From contig CM037462.1 of NCBI GenBank assembly GCA_021014325.1, positions 11,018,501-11,082,500 on the forward strand: a DNA stretch of 64,000 bases, written 5' to 3'. Positions within the stretch are counted from its first letter, which is position 1; the number at the start of each line of letters is the position of its first letter. This stretch comes from Plazaster borealis (Eukaryota > Echinodermata > Asteroidea > Forcipulatida > Labidiasteridae). The position numbers and the translations under genes are program-made. The notes under the pieces are model-generated. The model saw nothing but the letters and a program-made list of their open reading frames with translations. It ran no database searches and was not told the DNA's origin. Positions 47,901 to 58,473 of the stretch are shown here, piece after piece.

Positions 47901-48412
47901 GTAACAACCGAGTTGGCAGAGCACTGGTAGAATAAGGAAGAGTATGTTCAAGTTATGTGGCCCCCCCCCACCCCCACTTGAAATCTGGACATTTTACAAG
48001 CTCTTTTTGAGTAGGCCTTTTGCTAAAATGTTTAGAATAATTGTTTTTCTATTTACAGGCAGATGTTTTTACATCCATGTCAGATTATTTTGTGAAAAAT
48101 AGTAAAACAACCCTTAACAAGATTGCTAAAAAAAAAAGGCACACCACTCATCATTGTGAAGAATAAGATCTACCGAGTTGTTAACAGAAAATTCATCCGC
48201 AAATTAAGGTTTTTTTATTGGTTGGAAAAGCCATCCAAGAAAAAAATGGTGCATCCCCCATTTACCTTAATGTTGCCACTGTTTGAATGGGTGAAAAACA
48301 AGATGGCAGCATAAATCCAGGTCTATTATAACTAATTTAAGAACCAAAATATTTGGCATTTATATTTTATAAAACTTGGCCCAGAACCTGCCAAAAGTTT
48401 GTAAACACTTAC
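44938..48412. other. Unassigned AT-rich sequence
   Basis: No exon is recognised. A tRNA-like head (CCGAGTTGGCAGAGCACTGG at about 47909) is a probable family 3 SINE scrap on the plus strand. A C run with CCCCCACCCCC is at 47962-47979. Confidence 0.35.
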
Positions 48413-48794
48413 CAGAATCTGACTCCTCGACATCAATCACATGATGGCTGACTCTCTGTATCTCCAATCCTGTGGAGTTGGCAAGTCTTGCACCGACTAC
48501 ATCATTTCCATGGAATGGTCCAATGGGAGAGGATACCGTCTTCCTCAGGGAGGCCCTGGAGGCCCGTCCAGGGCTTCCCCCTTCCCCTGATGAACCGCCG
48601 GATTTCTTAGTTCTCGGTATGGTGTTATTGGATCCATCATAGATGATCCTGGTGGTTTGTTGAGAGCTTGGTCCAGGGCTGGAATGGAATGAGCTTGTTG
48701 AGGGCTGTCCAGTTCTTATTGCTGGCTGGTTCATATCCACACTGAGCCCCTCAAGGGACAGTGAGGCACTAAGGCTTTTCCCAGAGCCACTCAT
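48413..48794 (-). CDS. First coding exon (exon A) of unidentified minus-strand gene
   Basis: ATG at 48794-48792 is preceded by an in-frame TAG within the same exon. A CTTCAG acceptor at 48838-48837 would start the exon at 48836. The exon ends at TCTG|GTAAGTG (GT at 48412-48411), giving 127 codons plus one base (phase 1). The peptide is Ser/Gly/Pro-rich and probably disordered: MSGSGKSLSASLSLEG at the start, a PSTSSFHSSPGPSSQQ stretch (31-46), then basic RTKKS (61-65) and RASRASLRKT (77-86), which look like basophilic kinase sites. It ends with a more ordered-looking RVSHHVIDVEESDS. There is no signal peptide or membrane segment. I do not recognise the protein. The clean donor, the acceptor with a pyrimidine tract, and GC content above background argue that it is real. 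It likely alternates with the exon at 26428-26752. Confidence 0.7.
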
Positions 48795-48836
48795 CTTTAA
48801 AGGTGGTGGGTGAAGGCACTTACTACCCTAAAATAA
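48795..48836 (-). other. 5' UTR part of exon A
   Basis: The 42 bases between the proposed acceptor (minus-strand GTGTGCTCTTCAG, AG at 48838-48837) and the ATG. They include an in-frame TAG, so the coding sequence does not extend upstream in this exon. A second possible acceptor, TTATTTTAG, lies a few bases further in. Confidence 0.5.
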
Positions 48837-50936
48837 CTGAAGAGCACACACAAAATACTTGTTGGAAAACATGGAAAATTAAATGGTTTGCTGCTGTTGC
48901 TACTGCTGCTTGTTTACTGCTACATGATACACTTGTTTTTATAGTACAAGTTCAAACTTGGTAGTACATAGTATTACTATTAGTTGAGTATGTAAAACAT
49001 TTGAAAGTAATACTATAGTAAAACATTTTGTTCAGCTGCATACATGTACCTAGCCTAGAATGTATAGACCAGTCATTCCTCAGCTCCCCAGTGCATGCTC
49101 TTGTCTGAGACAATTTCAGTCTTATTGCCATGTTTTGTTAAGATTTCACAGATTTGGGTAACTGCCTGTAATCAATTGATAACTGCATGGTTCATCATAT
49201 ATGGCATTTATTGAAGACCTTGCAGCTTCTAGACAACAACCAGAGATCTATTGAATTGGCTTTGTACCTTGCAATTAAAGACTGCTCAAGCACATAGACC
49301 TTATAGATGTTGTGTGTCGAAGAGTGATGTCATCATGATGTCATCATGTGTAACATGACATCGCATTAAAGGTGCACTTTTTTAAGAGAAAGTTATCTAC
49401 GGAAGTACAACAAGTCTGATTGAATTGAATCTTTGTAAGTCCATAGATAGGGACATGTTAGGCCTATACATGTAGGTGAAAATTGAGATGTCACGTTTTT
49501 GTTTTGGGGGGTTTTATACTGAATTTTTTGAAAAATTTTGAAAAGCGCCAGGTTCTGTAAATTGATCAAACAGACACATTAACATCTAAAAAAAATTGGT
49601 TTAATTTTCTTTTTACAGTCCACCTTTTGACAGAAAACGTATACAAACTTTTTCCTTAGTAAATTTTCCAAACAACTATGCAAAGAGGACAAGAACTAAT
49701 TTAGCTTTTCAGTTAATAATTTTTTTCAATATGAAAGACTTCTAAAGTTCTCATCTGAGTAGTTTTCTTTTGTTTTAAAGTATGTTGTTGTTCTGAAATG
49801 TGTCAAATTCTAAACATTGTACTGAATTATTAAATGTTCGGGTTTTTCTGAACAAAAAAATAAAAGACAATACAATTATTAATAACTGTGAAAATAATAT
49901 TTTTTGAACAGTGTCTTATTGAAAAAATATTATAATTTTCAATGCCATTTCATTCAAAAGATCATTACAAAGATTCTAAACAATAACCAGACGCAAAGTA
50001 GGATTGCAGATGAGAAGTTACTTTGGAATGCCCTGCATTTTAATTGTTCAGGTTTGTTTTTTATATTCCAAAGATCAAGGACCTGACAATATTACTTTCG
50101 CCTTTATTATTATTTCTTTTATATCTACATAGGCCTATATTTATTCTTCAAACAAATAATACCTTTGGATTTTGATCACTGGGAGTTGTTTGCTCGAACA
50201 TATAATAAATTGACGAAAAATACTCTTGTTCTTTGTGAATACGGTATGACTAACAATATAATTATTGCCCTCAACTCTATAATTATGTTAATGTTCATCT
50301 TTGTCAAAATGCCTTTATTCAAAGATCAGAGCTTCACCAATGCAAAACTAGGAGTAGGAGATGACCTTCACAGAATTCCTCTCTAACAATAATTCTGTAA
50401 ACTTCCTGCCTGAATTGCAAATTTAATATGCTTGTATTGTAAATGAATGCAAGAAGCAGGAAATGCTGGCAGACGAAAGAAATTTGCAGCTAATATTTTA
50501 GTAATAGTTTGGGATGGATGCTAAAGTAAAGGTTGTGTTTTATTCAGACATTGCCATAAACAATGGACAGTAGCTAGCTAGTAGAGTCTAGAGACCTAAG
50601 CTAAGCATTGATTATGACTGATGGCATTATTTACCAAAAAAACAACACGCGCATCTCGCTTGCCATCGTTGCACTGCAGACAGTATACATACAGTGCACA
50701 TACCACCACCACCATTAAAAAACTGTCAGTAATTTAAATATTCCTTTTTTACATTCGTTCCACCTTCAACAGCAAGAATCCCTCAAAGGCATAGCACCCA
50801 AGTATAATGGGCAAATTCGCGGAGTACTACACAGCGCTTCAGTATGCCCTGCTTCTCTTTTTAGTCAGAACTATACGAAATCAGATTCACACAACGTACA
50901 AAACAACATAGTTACCTACGTGACAACGATAAACTT
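48837..50936. other. Presumed first intron, no features seen
   Basis: AT-rich DNA between the candidate 5' UTR donor and exon A. No other exon or complete repeat is recognised. Confidence 0.3.
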
Positions 50937-50938
50937 AC

Positions 50939-51180
50939 CAGACTTGACCGAATTAAAGGCAACGCTTTCCGGGTGTATTTTTCGTGTTCATTTATCAATT
51001 TCATCAGAAATTCTAGGAAGGAAGATTGTGGATGCTATATTTCACAGAAAGGAACGGTGTTCGTCCTCCAGATAAAATTGCAAATTGCGGCAACAAATTT
51101 TGTCCGAAGTTTGCAGAATATCCTACGTACGTTCACACACATACGTACGAAAATCTGTGAATATCGTCTGCTCACAAGCA
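50939..51180 (-). other. Candidate 5' untranslated first exon
   Basis: On the minus strand, GGTCAAGTCTG|GTAAGTTTATC gives a near-consensus donor (GT at 50938-50937). Upstream sequence rises in CpG content toward 51180-51310 (GAGCGCGCGTGCG, CCCCGCGTGG), consistent with a promoter. The 5' limit is a guess. There is no long ORF. It would splice to the acceptor before exon A, about 2.1 kb away. Confidence 0.35.
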
Positions 51181-51310
51181 CCGAGCGCGCGTGCGTACCA
51201 ATCAGTTTATAAGCCCCGCGTGGCCCTCTAGTGGCGACAAAGGAATCACAACAAACATTATGCGCACATATTATTCTCAGGGACGAGGAGGCCGAGCGAG
51301 CCTAGCCTGC
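51181..51310. promoter_or_regulatory. CpG-rich candidate promoter with CTCF-like site
   Basis: A locally CpG-rich segment with CCAAT (51198-51202), TTTATAAG (51206-51213) and GGCCCTCTAGTGGCGACA (51222-51239). The last closely resembles the CTCF core CCnnnAGnGGCnnC. It lies just upstream of the candidate minus-strand 5' UTR exon. The orientation of the CCAAT and TATA-like motifs does not favour one strand. Confidence 0.3.
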
Positions 51311-52271
51311 CATTTGCAAAGCACCGAACTACCCGCTGAAACAACAGTATTTTATTTTTATCTTATTCACTCTCATTCTCGTATGAGTTTCGGCAGATGA
51401 TGTTGAAAACTGCAATCCAATAAGTCCACTATAAATTTATGACAGCAACAGTTCAATGTCCTGGAAGTTAAATGAGAAAAATCACATTTCGAATACACCA
51501 TAAATCAAATAATCGTTAATGACAGCGTCGTAAGAGCATGATTGCGATTCATTCTATGCGCCACAATTGTCATAGTAGTGCAGCAGATTACACCATTCAT
51601 TAAAACCTTTGAAAAGTTGCAGGACCTGAAATAATAAAAATGTCAGCTATGATTTTACGCCCGGTATCCTAAAAACGCTTAAAGTGTTTTTTGCACACAG
51701 GGACACACACATTCACGCTGCCGGCCCCGACATCAGCCTAACGTGCATAACGACTGACATCGTGTCAATTTTTATCCGGCGAGGAAAGTGGCCACTGGTT
51801 ATTACGCATTTCTATGGCAACGGCCAGATTCAAGATGCGATATCTATAAACCATTGTGAAGGAAGAACCCGTAGAGCGGCACAGTGGGTAATGAACGCAC
51901 GCATTTTATTAGCGTCCTCGGCGTATTTTCGTCAACTTTATCTTGGATTTTGATCTTGTTTTCTATTTTTAGGGGAGTACTAAATGTGTTTTGTTATCTC
52001 CAATTTCTTGTTTTGGATTCATCTTCTTGTTGTTACGATTTGTTTTTAAATATTGTCAGTGCGACCGTGAAAAGTCATCGGTAAATTGCACTACATTCAT
52101 GGCCATACAACATCGGATATGACTGTGGTCAAAGTGAGGCCGCCACAATTGGCACAGTTAAATATAGGCGAACACTTCCCGGGGGAAAACCGGCGTTTAT
52201 AATCACATTTCTTCTAGAGGTGTGAAAAAAACAACCTGTCTGACGTATGACATTACATTGACGCGGCCTTG

Positions 52272-52311
52272 CTATCAATACAAATTCAGAGCTCTGAATT
52301 TGTATTGATAG
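52272..52311. repeat. 40-bp perfect palindrome
   Basis: Arms CTATCAATACAAATTCAGAG (52272-52291) and its exact reverse complement (52292-52311) abut with no loop. There are no mismatches. Flanks do not extend the symmetry, so it is not simply the middle of an obvious longer TIR element. Confidence 0.98.
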
Positions 52312-52488
52312 ACTTAAAGTGAGAAATAGTCGGGCCTCGTTTTGCGTTCAGGCAATCAGTCTGTGCAATTCTTAATGAGAATACAAGGAACCTGACATAA
52401 ATGGCGACGAAGTGATATTGCAATCGAGAGGCAGTGAAAACATTGACGCTTATCCACATCTATATTTTCCTTCGATTTTTCTAATTTC

Positions 52489-52517
52489 CTTCCTCCATGG
52501 TAAGATCATGGAGGAAG
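52489..52517. repeat. 11-bp inverted repeat with 7-nt loop
   Basis: CTTCCTCCATG (52489-52499) pairs with CATGGAGGAAG (52507-52517) across GTAAGAT. It is a short perfect hairpin ~180 bp from the 40-bp palindrome. Confidence 0.9.
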
Positions 52518-53315
52518 TCCAATCTTTTCGCCATGTTGTGTAAAATGACAACAGCTTGGGTTTCTGTTTTAATAAAAAAAATCAAGAAAAGTATTTCAGG
52601 TTGGCAGGAGTTCAATGTTTTCATCATTTATACCTCTAGTCTAAGGATTTATTCACGGCGTCGTTTATTTTGACAATTTCTCCGTAAATCCTGGATTGTT
52701 TGAGCAGTGAATGGCGTGAGTCAACCACCCTAATCTACCAGCTCCAATAACACACTGGCGTACCGTATACAACATTCAATCTCCCCGTTGCACTGAGACA
52801 CCGGTGTAGAGCGGCCGAGGTAACAGCACTACTATAGTAGTACGGGTAGACTACGCCAGTTCTCTGGTTTGAGCGCGCCGCGGGCGACGAGTGAATTAGT
52901 GGGAGATTGCATGAAATGCGATAGGGGATGGCACCTGTATCGGCCAGGAGCCAGTCTACGGAGGAGGAAATGCAAAGAAGAAGATGGGAGGGGAGGAGGA
53001 GGTCCATAATAACAAAGTATAAGAAAGGGGGGGGGGGGCGCATTGAAGGAATATGACACCTTTGATTTTGAGTGTTTTCAATGGGGGGATTGCCTTTTGA
53101 ATCAAAAGTAATTTAAGTCGCAGTCAGTATCGTCAAATTTCAGTATGAAATTTTGATTGGGACATTAATAGTTGATTTAAGAACACAACAATGTAGGTAT
53201 GTCGCTTGTTTTTTTTTGGAGAAAAAGCAAGGGTAGTAAATGGACTTTGGACAATTTTGGAATCCATGAGTTTGTTGTTACCTCCCACATACAACCGGTC
53301 AACTCGGTACTTTAA

Positions 53316-53687
53316 AGGGATTGTATACGTTTGGTAATTGGAACCAACTGTTTGTAGATATACACCATAAAACTAACCTGTGAAATTTAAATTTCATTTC
53401 AAAAGGTGGTAGCATTTTTAGATATTGCTGAAAATCTGGAGCGGATTTTCCATGCAGGAAGAATAATCTGCAATTGGTATACACAATCTGAGAAGCGTTA
53501 TTGCCGTAACGCTTCTCAGATTCAATTTGGTTTAGATAAAAAGTGATATCTTTTTCCATAACCGCAGTACTTCGAAGTAAAAAGTCTCTCAAAATGCATT
53601 ATACTATCCAAAGCTACTGTATTTCTTACCAAGTAAGTTTTGATTGCCATTCATTTTCAAAGTCATTACCAAACGTATACAGACCCT
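53316..53687. mobile_element. TTAA-flanked MITE, family G, complete
   Basis: TTAA at 53312-53315 and 53688-53691. Ends AGGGATTGTATACGTTTGG and CCAAACGTATACAGACCCT are inverted. A central hairpin at 53485-53522 has 16-bp perfect arms (AATCTGAGAAGCGTTA) around a 6-nt loop. Termini and architecture parallel family F, but the interior differs. Confidence 0.85.
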
Positions 53688-53691
53688 TTAA

Positions 53692-54833
53692 GGTCCTTAA
53701 AGCTTTTTGACATTTTCATAAATATCCTTAATTATAAACCAAAAACGTTCGGGGTGAGGGGGGGGGGGCGGAAAAACACCAACAACTACTACTTACAAAT
53801 TTCTAATTAATAATGAATTATAACAGAAACTAAATAAATTTGATCTGATTGTAATTTTTAATGCTTTCGCATTTATATTAATGAATTAGCAATTCTCTAC
53901 TGACATATACAGGCACAATGTTATCTTCTTATTTATATTTATATATTTTTGTTACAAAACCTGCCGATTGTCAAACTCCGTATGAACAAGTCAAAACAGC
54001 CTTTGACAAATTCCACCCACCTCATGAATTATGCATCTCAATCATGAATATGTTAATCCCTCATGAATAACTCCTTCCAATTGTAAGTATAGTACAAGTT
54101 AGCAACTATGTCTAAAATAGTGGGTCTAGTTCTGATGCTAGATGTAGAACATGCACATAAGAAGACGACTAAATTGTGAACTTTTTTATAATATGCAAAA
54201 TAAATATCGTAACTCAAGATTTTCAAATGTCAGAATTTCACATTCAATCAATTTATCCATGCACATGTCAAAGATTCAGTTAAAAAATAAATACTCTTTC
54301 TTAAATTAACCATTTTCTTCTCAATTTAGGGAATCAAGTTTTGGTACATTAGTCAAACAAAAACATTAGGTTTACTTCTTGCATGTTCCACTTTTGAAGA
54401 AAATATTAGGGGAAATTTACACATGCAGGATGAACCATCCTCTATTATTACTATTCAAGTATAGCTCACTCTTTCAAACCTCTTGCTGTCGTCCCCTGAA
54501 AGGGTGTGCGCAACATTTGGTAAGATTAAAAAACAAATAAATGTTGTTACAGATTTACACATAACTTACATGGTATAAAGATGATCATGGTGGAAAAACT
54601 TCCCTGAAAATACTTTGGCCTGAAATGATATAGTTTTGAGAAATTAGCAAAACAATTAGTCTTGATCTCACAAGTTCAAAACTCAATGTTCTGAAACATT
54701 GAAAAGGTTTTTTCAATATTTGTGTTGACTCCAATCACCAATTGAGCCTAAATTTCCACAGGTTTGCTATTTCATGTATATGTTGGGTCACATATAGTGC
54801 AGATACTGGTCTTGTACATGAGCTTTAAAGGTA
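53692..54833. other. Unassigned AT-rich sequence
   Basis: A G run (11) is at 53758-53768. Three TCATGAAT octamers are at 54022-54068. At 54735-54815 (CCAATTGAGCC.AAATTTCCAC, TTTCATGTATATGTTGG) there is an internal fragment of the family F type MITE. Confidence 0.35.
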
Positions 54834-54838
54834 GGGTC

Positions 54839-55471
54839 ATAGACTGGTTTGTGTCAACATAATGGCAAAATTATAAAGAAAGATACAATAAAAGTCACAT
54901 GTGAAAGTTTCAGCTGAATAGTGTCTACTTGCTGCAAAAACAGCAACAAACTGTCACAGTATTTTCATACAAACATCAAATCCATCCACTTTTGGCAAGG
55001 TGACAGCGGGTAGCAACCGCACTGCTGGTCGCAGCATTCACGACCGGACATCAACCTTTAGAAATCTTAGAAATCTGAGAAATGATTGAATGATTCATGC
55101 AAATTTTTTGGGGTGGAAAATTATCCAAACCATGTTACTTCGAAGGGAATACTTTCTCAAAATAGTCAATTTTATCAAACAGCTGCAGTGCATCTCACCA
55201 AGTAAGTTGTTATGATGCAGGGGCGGATCCAGGATTTTCCAAACAGCAAAATGATAAATGAAGTTTGTTGCGCCTGCGTAACACAAAGCTTTTTCATTTC
55301 TCCCTCCCCTTCTCTCTCTCTCCCTCTTTTTTTCTTTTCTCCCACTTTTTTTTTTTTTTTTATATGAAAATGGGGGGGGGGCGTGCGCCCCCCACACCCC
55401 CCCCCCTGGATCCGCGCCTGTGATGGTCATTAATTTATGACCCAACTATGGCCCAATCTATGACCATACCT
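54839..55471 (+). mobile_element. TTAA-family MITE, family E, carrying a nested element
   Basis: Left TTAA 54835-54838 is followed by AGGTAGGGTCATAGACTGG. The right end CCAATCTATGACCATACCT is followed by TTAA at 55472-55475. The inverted termini define a complete element that is interrupted at 55218 by a second, 203-bp element. Removing the insertion restores continuity across TGATG. Confidence 0.8.
55218..55420. mobile_element. hAT-like MITE nested in a TTAA MITE (5-bp target duplication)
   Basis: TIRs are CAGGGGCGGATCCAGGA and CCTGGATCCGCGCCTG. It is flanked by TGATG at 55213-55217 and 55421-55425. The interior has a pyrimidine tract, a 15+ T run, and G and C runs around GCGTGCGC. The GGGGCGGATCCAGG terminus is a common one in marine animal genomes and is usually attributed to hAT-type elements (from memory). 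Confidence 0.8.
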
Positions 55472-55475
55472 TTAA

Positions 55476-56768
55476 CAATAATTCCACTTTCTGGACTTTT
55501 AAAGACGATTCATCATTGTTATGTTTTGGATTATTCCCATCCTCTAGCTTTCAAGTAACACACCTTTAGACCAACCTGTGAACATTTCAAATTTGTCATT
55601 TCTTGTTCATGGTACCACAAAATAACTGTCTATGTCTTATTAGAGATTTTATTTTGAAATTTTAAAAGAGGGGGTTTCTAAGGTAATAGTTATTTTTGGG
55701 ATGCACTCATTTTCAGTGCAGCACAAAACTTAAGTTGAACTTAAAGCCCCTCTTTGTTTATGAGCTTATTTCAATTTGGGAGATTGAAATAAGTATCGGG
55801 GGGGGGGGCATGTTTCAGCTCGAACCTCCATAATGCAATGATTAAACAAAACAAAACAAAACAAAACAAACACATTCACATTCCACTATACTTTCACAAA
55901 AAGTGGCCCAAAAAAAACTGTACAATAACAACATGTAACACACACACACACAAACAAAAATAACGAAAGAAGAACAATCCATTCTACTTTCACACAAAAA
56001 AACCCTCAAAAAACAAAACCAACAACTGTACCACAATGAAAAAAAAATGAAAAAACCGACACTTATAATCTACTTTCACATAAATTGTAATCTGCTAATA
56101 TACAACATTCAAACAAAACATAATCGTAGTCTGGTAGCCTACCATATACAATATGAAAACAAAACAAAGCCAAGACAGTAACCTTTCCACTCTGCTTTCA
56201 CACAAAAATGTGAGCCCTGCAAAGAAAACAAACTTCTACCCATTTCCTCAAGGGGTACATTTTTCTACTTAGGTAGTAGACTGGTCCCAAGTCTTTATCC
56301 ATAAGGATAAAGACTGGCACCGGTCTTATGAACCCAATGGTTTCATTGGATAGATATAAACATGCAATGACGCTTAACTACCTGACTGATGCGTACACAC
56401 ACACAGCATGGGAGGTCAAAGGTACATCTGTCAGGATCCTGCCAGGTTTAAAGGCCGGTATCTGGTGTTATTCAGGAGCCTCAAAGTGTGACGTCAGATG
56501 TTTGGGCTACTTAGGTACTCTATAATCTCAAACAATTTGCATGTATTTATTTTGTGATAACATCGGTAAGAATGATACAATGCTTCCCCACAATCCTTTC
56601 CATTTGAAACCAAAGTTCCATGTAAATGTTCACTATGCAACAAGTGGTGTGACATTTCAACCCTTTCAGAGTCTCACTGACTCTGCTAGGGTCCAAACAT
56701 TAGGCCCCAAACATTAGGCCATTAACAATGTTCGCATTTATACCACAAGTCTTTTTGTTTGGTGAGCA
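55476..56768. other. Unassigned sequence with A-rich block
   Basis: A G run (11) is at 55798-55808. The A/C-rich, G-poor block at 55840-56200 begins with an (AAAAC)n run and has CTACTTTCACA-type phrases at about 55888, 55984, 56071 and 56187. A perfect 11-bp inverted repeat, AGTCTTTATCC, is at 56290-56315. Confidence 0.4.
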
Positions 56769-56963
56769 GGGCCCAATTTCATAGAGCTGCTCTGAGCAGA
56801 CAATATTGCTGAAAAATGTTATGCTTAGCAGAAATGAGCAGGATACCAGTCACAAATTGTACACGTGACATAGTAGTTTGGCTGGTTACCTTTTTCTGGT
56901 AAGCATAATTTTGGTTGTGATTAGCTACTTTTTGTGCTTAAGCAGCTCTATGAAATTGGGCCC
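56769..56963. mobile_element. MITE, family A, full-length
   Basis: GGGCCCAATTTCATAGAGC and CTCTATGAAATTGGGCCC are perfect inverted termini. This copy best defines the family (195 bp). Confidence 0.9.
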
Positions 56964-58174
56964 AGTTTGGAACAGCTTCTGCTTGTTTCAATTTAAAAAT
57001 TGTACAAAGTTCAACTGATAGTAAGAGATGGAAACTGGGAAAACCAACAGTGGTAGAGTGTGACCAAAACATGTCAAGGCTGGGTCTGCCATGAGCCACA
57101 ACAGAAGTCCCTCAATTCAGACACCACCAACCTCGCTGCCTTGGTAATCGATTTTGGCTGCCATTTTATGCCCAGCACGCTCTACGTGCTCATAACCCCT
57201 GATATTGGTTAATCAAAAAATGTGCCAATATATGGCACATTTTAATTAGGCAAGTGGCCAATCCACTCTACGCACACGCTCAAGTATGGTAGCCCACAAA
57301 AGAGGCATCAAGTCATAGATAAACTGGTGCCATCTCATTCTTCTTTGTTCTTGTGACATGTCTGACTGTATGCAGTTTCGGGTGACTGTGTAAAAAACAT
57401 GATTCATTTTTGGGGAATCGTGTCAAAATACTTACATTTTGACACGTGCATACTAAGCGCCCTCCAAGCGCCGTACAAGTGCTTGAAAGTTTTTTAACGA
57501 ACGTGAGCATAGAGCAGTCACTTTGTTGGGAGCCAATCAGCATTGTTTTCCAGTACATCCCTACATGTGGTTAGTGATGAGAGGTAGTAAAACAGTGCGA
57601 TGCCCATGGTAGGGAGGCTGAGACACCACCCTCTCTTCAAACATATCATGTGATCAAATCATGTGACCATCTCAAAATTATGAGAAACTTTAACAGCTGC
57701 CAAATTAATAACAATAACAAAAACTACTTTATATTAATTACATTAAGAAACAGTAACAAACTGAATTCCCTAGTGTCTTTGGCTAGAGACCTTCAAAAAT
57801 CCTCCCTTCTATCGTAATTCAACACCCAGTTGTTTGGACCCGAGATTGGTGTGCCAGTTCCAATAATAAGCAATTTTGGCTTGCAGTACCATATCTCACA
57901 AAGTCAGGGGGAATATCAGGGTCAAGGGGACAGTTACCTGACATTTTAAAGCTATTCTTAAAGAATTTTCGTCTGTTTCATTTGCACATTAGAAATGGTA
58001 AGAAGAATTTGGGATGCGGAACCGATCTGCAACTGTTTGCACTTTATAAATCTCTTTTTATTATTATTATTCAGCTGAGAAGCTGAATTGCGAAGGACAC
58101 GGTTACAAATGTGTTCGAGCTGCAGGCATGCAAGGGTGCTTTTGGAAGCCAGCAGTATCGACCCATATTATGAC
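56964..58174. other. Unassigned sequence with short hairpins
   Basis: Two compact perfect inverted repeats: AAAATGTGCCA/TGGCACATTTT (57217-57243, loop 5) and GTGTCAAAAT/ATTTTGACAC (57420-57445, loop 6). No exon is seen. Confidence 0.4.
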
Positions 58175-58271
58175 CAAAGAGCACATACAGTGCTTAACAC
58201 ACATCGGTGTACGGGTAAAAAAAACCAAATATAATATTCTTTGTCCCCGATGCAAATTTAACATCTATGAG
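58175..58271 (+). repeat. SINE family 4 tail module
   Basis: CAGTGCTTAACACACATCGG..ACGGGTAAA, CCAAATATAATATTC and GCAAATTTAACATCTATGAG match 3165-3254. Confidence 0.55.
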
Positions 58272-58289
58272 ATTGAAAGAGTTAGATTT

Positions 58290-58450
58290 TTTTCCGGAGG
58301 GAGTAAAACCAGAGGGCCTTGAGAAAAACCCTTGTTGTACAGGAGAGAACCAACGCACAACTCTACTCGCATATTATATGGTCCTAGCTGGGAATCGAAC
58401 CAGGGCCACAGTGGTGAGAGGAGAGCGCTTAATGCACTAGCCACCCAAAC
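58290..58450 (-). mobile_element. tRNA-derived SINE, family 5
   Basis: On the minus strand: GGTGGCTAGTGCATTAAGCG (A-box region from about 58447), CTCTCCTCTCACCACTGTGG, B box GGTTCGATTCCC (58401-58390), then GAGTAGAGTTGTGCGTTGG and CTCCGGAAAAAAA at the tail. The order is that of a tRNA-headed SINE. An open frame across it is incidental. Confidence 0.8.
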
Positions 58451-58473
58451 AAAGAAATGTACTAGCAATCTGG

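Larger units (their letters stand above)
51311..53310. other. Unassigned, partly CpG-rich sequence upstream of the gene
   Basis: It includes a richer block at 52740-52960 (AGCGGCCGAGG, GAGCGCGCCGCGGGCGACGAG) that could be another promoter or untranslated exon. The minus-strand open frames over it lack domains. It also holds the 40-bp palindrome and a hairpin listed separately. Confidence 0.35.

Noticed and set aside
48629..48660. TRIIYD in exon A, reminiscent of the 4E-binding protein motif
   Set aside because: The residues after it (GSNNTIP) do not match the eIF4E-binding YxxxxL pattern, and the rest of the peptide is unrelated.
52735..53059. Proline/serine-rich minus-strand open frames
   Set aside because: No recognisable domain or splice sites. 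They span a G run and a purine-rich tract and look like GC-driven open frames. The region may still be regulatory.
55095..55445. 116-codon minus-strand open frame
   Set aside because: It is read entirely through a TTAA MITE and the nested hAT-like element, including homopolymers.
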